64,000 bases of DNA. It comes from Lepeophtheirus salmonis. Its lineage: Eukaryota; Arthropoda; Copepoda; Siphonostomatoida; Caligidae. The notes beneath the pieces were generated by a model. It searched no databases. It saw only the letters and a list, made by a program, of their open reading frames with translations, and was not told the origin of the DNA. A program made the translations under genes and the position numbers. The number at the start of each line of letters is the position of its first letter. The stretch's first letter is position 1. The stretch is from contig NC_052135.2 of NCBI RefSeq assembly GCF_016086655.4, forward strand, positions 22,968,363-23,032,362, read 5' to 3'. Shown here in pieces: positions 22,601 to 35,000 of the stretch.

Positions 22601-25402
22601 TTATTAGTTTATTTGCAGTTGGTGGTCAAAAAGAATTCAAAGGGGGGGGGGGGGGATTCTGCGCTAATTGTATTAGTTACAGACCTACTCCTGTCTGACT
22701 CATACTACTATTGCTGTTGCTGCAAATAATAATGATTTGTCAGAGCCAGTACGAGTGAATTTTGCAACAAAGACTTGACGACAAATATAATAATGGATGT
22801 AATTCTTGAAAAAAACATATTCCTCATGTCCTTCCATATATGGATGAAAGCCTGTCAAAACTTGGAGGCATGAATAGAAGATAGGAATGGCTGGGATGAG
22901 CCAGATAACAACATTTACATTCTACCTTGGTATCACTATAATTGAATTCAAATTCTCTCTATAATATTTTCTCCCCTTGCCTTGCCTCTCAACCTTTTTG
23001 CAGAAAGATGAATCTAACGGCAGTGTATTAATTAATATAATGCAACGATGATGATGATCATACCTAAATTCATTCTTATCTAATAACTTGACAAGGATAG
23101 GAAAAATAAGTTCCAAGAAATTAGGCTTTAGATCCATAACTAAGAGATTCATTATTAAGGGTGACTATATTTTGATTTCTAAAAAGAGGACACATTATAG
23201 TATTAATAAAAAAATACCATTATTGGTTTTTATTGGAATAAATGTTGTGAATTTAAAAAAATGAATTTGAGTAAAATCGTTTATTTATTATTATGGTGTT
23301 GATCTACAACCCTCCATATCTCACAAAATACGAAGATTGTACATAAAAGTAATTTACCCAATTTACCAAAGTCTGAACACTTTGAATTTAAAACTTGAAC
23401 AAGATATAATTTATTAATTAAAAAAAAGAGTTTTTTTATTTATAAGTAATACTTTGAATAGATTTCTATAAATTTGAATACTTTGGTCAACTACACTCTT
23501 TTTTTTAGGGGGTCAACTTCATCTTAACATCATGCTTCTGTGTTTTTATCTCTATGTATGTAGAATTACCCATTATTAATGTCCGAAAAACAACAACAAA
23601 TGCTGCGTGATATTATACCTCTTTTGTCAGTTGATACCTTTGTTCAATCATAAAACTTTTAGTCAGAAATCCAAGCTGCTCCCCATAGATAGGCTGCCGC
23701 TAGTATGAGAATATATGTTGCAAATTTATTAACGCTACCAGAATAGTGTTAGAGGACCGGTGAAACTAGGAAATAAGGGGAATGGTCAAGAAAATGAGTA
23801 AATTAGTGTTAGGTAGACTAACAAGAAAATATTCTGTAATTATTTATTTATATTGTAAGGTTTCGGTTTCTCAAGAATCTATAGCCCTTTTTTAATCAAA
23901 TATGACATAGTTAATGTCTACTATTTCTTTCTGAGTGATGTGGCCCCTCACCTTTAGCAAGATAATAACAATACAAAGTTGCGTGATTATGTTGTCATAA
24001 ATACATGATGACCTTGCTCTTAGGCTCTCATTCATCAAATCTTAGTCTACATATGACGGCACTCATGATCTCAATGATTGGATCAATATATTATTATCTA
24101 AAATATCAAGAAAATGTACTCTTTCCCTCTGCTTTGCTTATGTATGTAAATAATATTTTAAACGTAACTAAAAACAGAGAGTCTTTGTTGATGCTCAGGA
24201 TTATCTAACTTGTACGTATAATTTTTGAACTTGTAACTTTATCCCATAGAACAAAATCCAAAGATTTTCAAACATTGATAAGCATGTAGTAATCGTATGT
24301 ATGTGCTGTAGTACTACTACCTATTACTTGTACTTAATTATTATTCGACGATTCCTCCTTTGAAAAAAATAATCGCATACTTGTTATTGAGCCTACGAGT
24401 ACATAAATGAAGCTTTTATTACTTGACAACAGAGTAACCACAAATTATACAGATTATATTAGACAGCGCAATATAATCCTGCACGTAGAAGAAAAAAGTA
24501 CGTATGGACAAAATGTAGAAAAAAATAACAGTTTGAAGATTATAAAAGGAAAACAGTTCTTTCTAAAAGTATGAACTCTTTGCGTATTTTTTAAAATGCG
24601 CAATAAAATAATAATATATATGTTTAAATATAATTTTACAATATTTTCCCTGGACTAATGATATTTTAAATGATGAAGGTTCTCCTCTCTATAGAGCGTT
24701 TTAACGTGACGTCAGCCATTTTGGGGTCCTAAACAACAATGTTTTGTGATTTTTTTCCCCATATTTATAATGGAAAATAATAAATAATTGGCTGTCAAAA
24801 TGGAACCAACAAAAATAAGGATTTAAATCTTAGTGTCTATCAAAAATATATCCCTCTATTACCTAGTTTTTATTATATATCTTAACTTATTAGATAGTTA
24901 TACAATCTTATTTATATATTGTAGATAAAAAATTACTATTAAAATAGAAAATTTCAATTTTTCTCTAATAATACTACTACTTTTCTCGTCCCTAATAGAT
25001 AAAAAAAAAAATGTACAAATATAGACATTTGAAGGGTTTTCAGTACATATTAATTTAATTTAATTCAAATATCTAATGATTATCATTGACATCAAGTAGT
25101 ATTAAATGAGTGTTTTAAGTTGGTTTTTTTAAATTCTGAAAGTATTTGATGAGGTTTCATCAAGATTTATTGGAAATATCGCAATTTGATCTTGTAAAAA
25201 TATCAACTTTGATCCCCCAAAATGGCATCTCCTTTAATTATGCCAGCCGTGAAAATCATCTATAACAGTAATACATTTTCTCCTGCAAAAATATTCACAA
25301 CCTAACAATGTTCAGAATACTGATTAGAAAAGGATAAGAATAATAATAACTAGCTGACAACAAAATAGAGGGGACATTTTTTCTGTAAGTAGTGTAATGC
25401 TG
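19635..25402. other. Gene-free AT-rich region with repeat fragments
   Basis: No supported gene on either strand in about 5.8 kb. Seen here: a CA-rich tract at about 21,575-21,605, a G-tract of about ten bases near 22,645, repeat fragments at 21,298-21,356 and 22,390-22,475, and a GC-richer block near 21,948-22,000 (GACCCGGAATTCCTCGGAGC) that recalls the CATTTCTCGGAGTTATTC at 45,905. These look like pieces of old transposons. Confidence 0.5.
21298..21356 (-). repeat. Dispersed ACCGA/CGGTC-rich repeat, terminal fragment (reverse)
   Basis: The reverse complement reads GTAGGGTTCGGTCTGAAAA and CTAGACCGGTC, matching the start of copies A and B. Confidence 0.5.
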
Positions 25403-25480
25403 TGTACATGGAAAAAAATCATTTAAGACCGAACCGGAAAACAATTATGTAGGTCTCGGATCAAGTCTCAACACTAGTAT
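25403..25480 (+). repeat. Dispersed ACCGA/CGGTC-rich repeat, terminal fragment
   Basis: AATCATTTAAGACCGAACCGG and GTAGGTCTCGGATCAAGTCTC correspond to the last 75 bases of copies A and B. The terminus CAAGTCTCAACACTAGT is the best-preserved copy of that end. Confidence 0.55.
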
Positions 25481-26059
25481 GTTTCCCTGTATTTCTAAGG
25501 CCTTCCTTCAAAGTTGATTTTATATATGTACAAAGGTACATATCTATGTATGTACGTAAATGAAAGATAAATGATGATTACGAATTTGCAATTATATTAT
25601 TTAGTATGTTAATTGTTTATAATTACAATTAATTTATCCATCCTTAATTATAAATAACTTTAATAAAGGAACAAAAATGCTTCTTTCAAGCAAATATGTA
25701 TAAGTACATAATATGCATACGTAGTCTCTACATTTCTATGCATAGTAGCAAAAAGCCTTAGAAGTATGTATGCATATTTGTCTATTTACAAAGATCTACG
25801 ATACATTTTTCATGAGAAAAACGACAATGATAATATATAATACTTACATTTGCAATAACTCTTAAAAGCGTTGCAATATTTTTTATTTATTTTTAATAAT
25901 GATTGATAATAATTATGAAATTGAACACCTATTTAAACTATACAGAAATAATAGGCTTGATGAAAAAAATAATGATAATAAATATGAAGGGTTATTTTTT
26001 TCCCTGTAATAAATAATCAATCATTAAACTAACATTAACTTGATCTTAACATGGCAACT

Positions 26060-29000
26060 TTATTCTCTTTTAAGAAAAAATACAACTCCTGCTTGAAGCC
26101 ACTTATCCCTATCATCTCCACATGGAACTCGTATATGTCCAATGATTTTCTCCCTCATATAGTTATCATAGAGAGGTAATGAGATAGCATCTCTCCGACC
26201 GGTTACGCACTCCTTCTGGACCCATGTAAAGGAACAAGAGGGCGAATTTGAAGAAATTGGTGACTCATGATTGTTTTCGATAAGGCGAAGACCATCAAAT
26301 GAAGCTCCTTCCATCATGACACCACTCACTCGCACAGCTCCCTCTTCCGTTTCCAGTCCTTGTGACCAATTTACGTGGAATTGAAGGCTCTGCATGGATA
26401 AACCACTGAGGCGACTTTTCCATTGCCTTAAGGCTCCTAAAAAGGTATCCGGATTAAATAGACTCGATAGATCCAATTCATCTTGAAAAAAAGAACCATT
26501 TTCGCATTTATTCTTCCATTCTAGTATTTTATGAGCTTTTCGAACAGAGATCCTCATGTATTCGGTGGGATCAAGAGGACCTGACCATTTATTTTGCCAT
26601 TCATAGGGTGTGCATCGGTTAAGAAGAGAGTTAGCTAATTTTGATATGCTATCATCGATTAAAAGGGTTCCACGAAGTACTTTAGAAAGACTTGAAAGAG
26701 TTTTGTGAATAGTTTGAAGGACAATCGTCCCATTATATGATTCAAATTGAACAAAAGACACCATAGGATCCTGTTTTTCTACATAAACTGGATGCCTCAT
26801 TTTCATTTGCAGTAGATGGGATCCGTTTTTATTTAGCTGTTTCCATAGTCCAAGGAGAGGACTCAATTCAGATTGCCATTTATCCCTTTCAAAGTGAGAG
26901 GAGAGAGAGTTTCGAACAAGGGCCCTCAACTGAGATTCCACTAATTGACTCGCTGTTCTTTGGTATGAACGATTAATGTTGTTGGGTAATCCAAAGGAAG
27001 AGGGTGAATCATCGTCTTGTAAATCGTGTATTATATTCCAATACTGAGCTGGATCTGTGGAAGAAGGAAGGGAGGTGAGGGGTCCTAGTGAGGGAAGGGT
27101 GGCTAAATGTCTCTTGGTTCTCATCATATTTTGATTTACAGAAATGATATCGGTATTAAACATGGTTTCCAAGTAGGAATTCAAAATGATCATATCATGA
27201 CTATTATCCACTCTTCCGCCATAGATAGCATCTCTTAATAATCCTCTTACGTAATTCCATTCTTTTTTTATGTTATCAGACTCTTGAATGCGATCAAGTA
27301 TCCCAAGTGCCGATTTTGAATCTCCATCTGAAAACTCGTAAAATTTACACCATCCCTGTGGAATGTAGAGTCGACGCTCCTGAATAATGGCATGAAACCA
27401 AGAGAGTACAAAAACAGCTTGAGAATAAAGACCATTTTTTGAGAATTTATCTCTTCCCCATTGACTCAAAGTTCTAATAAGGTTTCTTTTGATGCCAGGG
27501 GGTGATTCATATGCAACTTTGAGACATGATTCTGAGAGTGAAGGAGAAAATCTAGGATGAGACTCAGATGTCAACCACAGGCGAAAGTCCTCATGAATCT
27601 TGATATTCCGTAGAGTTTTTTCTAGCTCAGGTATCCAGTACGTCATTAAGTGCAAATTTTTCAACACAATCCATTGTCCTTCATCAGCATACTTGCTCAA
27701 CTCTATTAATGCCAATTCTGACTGACCCTGCCCCATTGAAATCTCCTTTAAAGTTTTGTTGTGAGACTTGGCTAACTCTCTTAATTCATCTGAGGGGTCT
27801 GATCCAGGAGTGATTAGTATAAGTATGGGCTCTGATGATATGCTTTCTTCATATATGTCATTGAGAATTATTGCTGGTGGAACAAGTTCTTTAAACTTCA
27901 AAGCTTTTGCCACAAAAATTTCCATTGCTCTGTATAGCCTATCTGGTCTTAAAGCCTGAATCACTAGTAGTTGTTGAAATGGGGTTATTTTCTTAACTAA
28001 ATGAACTGGGAAATCCTCTTCACAGTGTTGTGATTTCGCAAAGGAACTCCATAGAGAAAGGTCATCAAGAGTGAGAGTTTCATAGATCTGTGGTAAGTTA
28101 TTTTTAAGCCTTTCAACATGTACTTTTTGATCTTCATCAATCCATTCTGGTAATGAGGTAAGGGTTACATGATCCCCTTTTTGAAGATTGATTCCAAGAA
28201 ATTCCTCCCATTCAAGAAAACCGAATAGCTCTGGATGCATTTTATTTACCAGATGAAGAGCAAAGGAAACCCGATCAGAATTAAATAGAGATCGGGTTAC
28301 ATATTTAAAAACCATATCTTGTAGTGATCTTTTTAAAGCTTCAATCCGTCTCTCAGACCCACTATCCTTGTATAACGCAACCGATAATGTTTTTTGGTAG
28401 AGTCGGATGTATGCACTTAAGGAGAAACGATACATGGAATTCAATTTGGACAAATCCTTGATTGAAAAATATAGTTGAGAAGCAAATTCTGCAAGGGTTA
28501 AATATGCATTCCCCTCCCTATCTAAATTATCTTGAAGGAACTGTGCTTCCAATAAAGAAGATGTAATGGCAGAGCTTTTTTCCTGGGTTTCCTGTAAGGA
28601 TCGAAGGAGTTCTGTATTATCTAAAATGTTCCCGGTAGAAGAAGCAAGTTTTTCTAGTAATGAGTCCTCGAGATGCCCGACCTCTATTTTCTGTTCTTCC
28701 TCCTTCTTTAAAAGCTCTGATTTCCTTTCTTCCAATTCTGGCTTTTCAAACTGAAGAGCTAAAGCCAATAGTTGACCTGTAAGTCCAGATACTGTCGTTG
28801 TAAAATTAACCATGTTTACAATGGAGAGGGCGTCAGGTGGAATCTCTGAACTTTTAATCTTCGTTGTCAAAAACAGTTTAAAGTTATCATTGTAATCTAC
28901 AATTTTATCTTGAAGTTTCACAACTTGATATGGGCTAGTACCAAATATATCGGCACGAAGTAGAGGGTACAAAACTGGACTAATGTTTGATGCATCCTGT

Positions 29001-32000
29001 ATGATGAGTGTTTTTCCAAATCTCACAGCTAGTTCCAGAGTTAGTAAAAACCTTTCATCTGATTGTGTCGTGACTTCTATTGTATCAGTTTTCGCTAAAT
29101 ACGTTTTGAGCCACTCTGTGGCCCTGTAGTTTGGATCGATGAGATAAGGTGTAGACAAACGAGAGAGAAGGAGAATTGAAATTGCATTTTCGATAGAGTG
29201 AACATCAGATGGTAATCCTTGAGAACGCCATTCAAGCATTTCTCGCTCTCCACTCAAAAATCGAGTGAAATCAAATTCTCCCTTATCGAAATTAAGGGCA
29301 GAGCACCAACTCTCAAGCATGTCTTTCCGAATATCTTCTGGTGCATTTGTAAGATATGTTACGAAAGCTGATGCAATAAGGGATAAATGAGGTAACTGAT
29401 CCAGAGATTTCTCCATTAATTTCACCTCAGAATTCCATCGATCAAATTCGCCCTGTAAACCCTGAACCAATCCATCAGCAATGGATATAGTTTCTTTTGT
29501 TTTGTCCAAATGAATTTCTACTTCAGCTGCTTCTTTTGTAAATTTGTTCAAGCGTTCCTTGAGAACGGCCACTTGCTTATCTACTTCATTCAAGCCAGTA
29601 CTTAATTCACCGATTTGATCTTCGGCCATCTTTAAATTTCTATGAAGCTTCATTTGTTCGGCTTCGAGAGGCTTTATTTTCTCTAAAATATAGCTAAACT
29701 TGACGTTTGCGAGTACCCATGAAGCAAGAGGAGCAGCAGCTTCTGAGGCTCGTTTAGCAGTCTTAGGATCAAAAGAATTTTGTTTTTGTTGGAGCAGATT
29801 TTCAACAATTACTCTATTTTTAGAAGAAATTCGTCGAGCATCAAAGGATAAAATCTCATCTTTCACACCTCTTTTAGCTAAGAAATTCTTCATACTATTC
29901 CATGATGTATCTTGAATACCCATCAAACGAAGCACTCCTTCTAAAATATCACGAATTACTTCTGGTGGTGCTCTGAGAGATCTTACTTCTGATAGAGTAG
30001 AGCTTTTAATGTCTCCAACAGCCCTTTTAGCCTCCTCAATCAGAGGCTTGATTTCTATCATTTCTATTTCAATGACTTTTTTTCTTTCGTTGATATTTTT
30101 TTCTTTTTCTAGAGTTTGAACTCTGAGATCCTCCATTTCACCTTTTTGAAGATTTGCATTTCTCATTGTATCTGTGATCATCTGCAATGCCTCATTTGCC
30201 TCTCTTTGTTTCTCTGCGAGTTCTTTTTCTTGAATGGCTGCCTCTTCCTTTAATTTTTCCACGACTTCTTTTGCTTCCATTAATTTGTGAACTCCTGTGG
30301 AGAGTTTGCTCTTTCTTAAAATGATTTTGTCTTTTTCCCTTTCATAAATATATTTGTAGGCCTGTATAAAGGATATGTAATTCCTTGGAGTATTGTTTGG
30401 GTTCATTGAATGTATAGAAACAAAGTGAGAAGGGAGATTGGCATCATCTATATCAATGAGCTTATTTGGAATAATTGACAAACTCGCTTCGCTCCAATCT
30501 GAAACCCATTGAACCTGACACTCCTTGAGTAAAGCGGGATTATTTTCACAATTACTTTTAAAATTAGAATTGCTGTCATCCATTATGATAACAATGTGAA
30601 GGTTATTTCGAACTTGTTTGGCAAAATAACTGTACATATTTTTTGAATAACCTTCATTCGAAGCATTTGTTCTTAAAACAGGTAGAAAAGGTTCCATTTC
30701 CTCATCTGGGTATAAACCAGGCACTTCTCCACACGATAACAGTCCATTAATAATATCCAAATACTCGGGATTTTCATTGAAGTTGTGATCCTCCAAAAGA
30801 AGGAGGGTTTCTTCATTATCAAGTCCTGCAGACTGCATCGCAGCCTTAATATCACTCTTAAAAGTCTTAAGATTACCATTTCTTACTGTTAATAACTTAA
30901 TTTGGCGAAGGGCTGAAAATATTGAAACCGAGGTTCTCCTTCCTACACCTGGTTTTCCCACCAAAAGCAATGATCCACCTGAGCAAGATAAGACTCTATC
31001 AACTTTGGACACAAGATCCATCAATTCTCGAATGATCACTGTTTCTTGAATGTTTCTATTTTCTCGACTAAATGTGAGTATTCCTTTCTTGATGAGAGAT
31101 TCAAGGTCAGAAAAAGATATTCTGGTTAACGAATTTCCTGAACTTATGAAGAAATTTTCTTCATCATTAAATTTTTCACCTCTCCAATCAGAGTTAAGTG
31201 TTCGTCTTAGAGCAGAATCAAATTTAGATATATCCTCTGAAGAAGACAATCTGTCCCTAAATATCCTTTTTGCTTCATGATGCCATGCTTCAATGATATC
31301 AGATACATTTTTGCATTCATATCTACTTAATCCCTTGCACCAATGTGTCAAGTCTTTAGGAGTAAGACGATAGTGATTTTGATTCTCGGAAGAAAATATT
31401 TTTTTAATTCCTTCATATAAACTTATCATAGAGCCTGTTAACTTTTTTGTTTTGTGATCATCAAAATCTTGAAGGATCTCACTCAGATACGAGTTGTAAA
31501 CATGATTCAAATATTCATTGGATGGTAATGATATGGAAATTATCCGTACTATAGATGTGAATCTCTCAGTTAAAGCATGACGGCCCCACCCTGTTCCGGG
31601 ACTCATACTAGCAACAATTAAAATACCTTCTAGATTAATCCACTCTAAGCTGTCTTCCTCATAGAATCCTCCATAAGTGTATATTTGCATGAGAAAGGAA
31701 ATAATCATCGATGTTCCATACTTGTCTGGTTTGACTGTATTCAAATTTTTGAAGTAGAGAATGAGTTTCTCCGCTTCCTTTGGTCGGAAAATTTTAGAAC
31801 CATTGGAAGAAGATAAGCTAATGCATGATTGAGATAGTTTGTGCACAACATCCTTGGGTGTAATATTAGCATAGCAATGGATCGTTGCAACCACAGTGGA
31901 TCTCATTCTGTCAAAAGCATATTGAAGGATTATACTTTTTCCAGAGCACTCTGGTCCGACTAAGAGGAAAGGTTCATTTCTTAATAGTGCGTCCTTAACT

Positions 32001-35000
32001 TGAGAAATTGTGAATTGTACTTCAGGGGTATGAATGAGAGGCAGTGAGAATGATGGACCAAGATTTAGACTCTCCGAATCTAAAATTAAATAGCTCTCAA
32101 TTCGATCGCTTGATTCATTATAATAAATGGTATTGTATTTTAGGGAACTAGATGACTCTCCAATCCAACTGAGTACTTCTTTTGTAAAAACCTCTTTACA
32201 AGATTCATTTAAATTTCCTCCAAATCCCCTGATCAAGCCCACTCCAAATTTGGTTCTATTCTGGATCAGAGCTCCATTATCTGTCAAGTAAGACAAACCG
32301 TTTAATACGGTTCCGATTAAAGACGTACATATAAGGTATTCATTTTTTTTTACAATCCAATCTAAAGCCTTAAAAAATAATTCATCGATAAGGCGAGATG
32401 CAGATTTGGACCTTTGATCTTCTTCAGTCTTATGGGTTCGTAGCCAAGATGATACAAGAAGCTTTACATTGGCATCATCATCTGATAAGAAAATGATACC
32501 CAGTCGAGAAATCGTGGCCGGAGATGCATAAATCAAATTGTGGGTCTCAAATATAAAGTTGACGTTTGGTCCAAATTGTATTCTCCATCCGGAGGGGAGG
32601 GTTAGTAATCGATTGTCATCCAATACAGAATTAAGAGATTCGACCCATTCAGGATCAATGTCTCCATCTAAAACAATCCATGATGTAGTTTCAACTGGTT
32701 CATTTACAGCTTGAATGGCAGCTTTGGTCAGGACTCCGTTGTTCCATTCTCGTGTGTCTAAATCCGTATATCCCAACAATTTGTTTCTATGAATGGCTTT
32801 GGGATTGATTGTATGCTTAATTATTTTCTGTCCTAGTTTTGTTAGTGATCGTAACAGGATTTTTAAAATCGTCGTTTTTCCCGAGCCCGAGGGCCCAACA
32901 ACCACAACACCCATTCTTTGCTTCAATTGCTCTTTTAGCTCAATTACTTTAGAAACTTGAGTATCATTACAATTAAGACCCATTTCACTTATGCTCTGCA
33001 GAATTGCTCCTTTCAGTTCTTCATCTTCTTCCTGTTTAATATTAACATTGGTGAATATGTCACCCACGAGGCCATTAAAGCGGTTTGTATCGTGAAAGGT
33101 CAATTTAGACATAGTGTTGAGCCTTAGAACTGAAACAATTATCTCTGCTTCAGACAATCCCCCACATCTTTGAAGTGTGCTTCCGCATCCTTTCAAAACA
33201 GTTTTTAAAGCTCTTAAGCCCCAATCATAGTGATGCTGTTTACTCAACAGCTTCTCTGACATGTTGAAGACATTAACTAACTTATGACCTAGATTTTTGG
33301 CATCTTGAAATCCTTCTGAATAGAGAGTGATTTCAGCAATCAATTCATTATCAGGTTTTGACATAGCAACAGGCCTAAATAATTGTTTCAAATTATCTGG
33401 GAGTTTTTGTCTTCCTCCGTATCCCTTTCCAGCAGGATTCATGGTTACAAATATTCCAGTATTCAAGGAAAGTTCAACTTCTTTATCCATAAGATGAACT
33501 CGTCTATCCTTGCTCTTAAGAGCAAATTGAATGGGTTGGATGAGCATGGAAACTGCTGACAAGGTTTGTTCTTCCAGTCTGTTGAACTCATCAAAACATC
33601 CCCAGGCTCCACATTTTATTAGGCCAATAAATATCCTACCCATGGATGTTATGTCAATCCCTTCATCACAATTAAATACCAAAACTTGACGTCCAAAAAG
33701 TCCTCCTAATGCTTTTACAGACTCAGTTTTTCCAGTACCTGCAGGCCCATATGGATTACCACCTAAGCCAATTTTCATGGCTTGGGTTAATGTTAAGTAG
33801 CATTTTTCTGTTAATGGAGTATGTACAAGCTTTTGAGCATTCCCTTGATATTCAAATGTATACTCGAATTCTGCATCAGCCATCGCCACACTCACGGATT
33901 TATCATCATGGCTATGATAATACCGTAAACGTTTTTGCCATTCCCAATGATCAACACTATCTACATTTTGAGAGATCAAATTCTCAACAATCGAAATAGA
34001 ATTGATTTTTTCAAGGATAAGGACTTTTAGCTTTAATTCAAGAACAACGTTAGATGATTCTTCTTCTGCATCATCCTCTCCTCTTAGTTTTACGGACGTA
34101 TATGAATTAAGCTGCTCTTTGAGAGACCTCAAATAGGATTCGAGGTTGCGCTTCCGAATGGACTCCTCAGTTTTCTTTGTAAAAAGAATGGAATCAGATA
34201 AGCATAGAACCTGTGAAGGATATTTGAGGGGGTCCATTTCATGTCCTTTCTGACTACTACTCCCCTTATTAATAGAATCAAAGAGACATTCAGATAAAAG
34301 CTGTCGAAGGGTATGCACAATCTCTCTTGATAAAAGTGTAAGCCACACTTCAGCTTGGTTAGAGATCTGAATAGCATTAAGCAAAGTAACTTCCTCCCCC
34401 TCTAAAGAGTTAATGGCTGTTATAGACCCGTAATCTTGAGTAAAAGTTGCACTATGAACTCCGGAAAATAATTTCCTTAAATGGTTTTGAATCACTTCAG
34501 GTTTGGAGGCTTGACCCAAAATGGCAAGTAAATCCTCGTCTCCAATAAAATAAAATCGAGGGAAAAGGGATCGTTTTTCCTCAAGGAACTCATTCAGACT
34601 CCGTTGACACTTTTCCAATCTATCGATGGTTGAATTCAAAATGCTTTTAATGGAGCTGATTTTTAAAAGAGAGGATACACGGTTATCTCGAATGGCATCT
34701 GACATAATTAAACGAAAGTCATCATCAATTTTTCTAAATACCTCCTTATAATTGAAACCCTAGAAGCAAAAAAAAGTCATGGAAATTAATGGAAAGAGGT
34801 GAAACATTAATTTACATACATATATATACTACATAGATACTTATAATGTATTAATTAATATACAAATATATTAATTAATTACTATTCTTATTCAAGAGTA
34901 ATTGATAAAGTTGTTAAGAACTCTGTTGGCAAGGACCAATATACGTATGTATTTAATAATATTTGAAAACCTTGAATAATTATAACTATTCAAAGACAAA

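Noticed and set aside
26060..34759. Possibility that the long exon is a processed pseudogene of dynein
   Set aside because: The frame is fully open for 2,899 codons, all P-loops are intact and it joins in phase to upstream exons with proper splice sites, so it is the functional gene.
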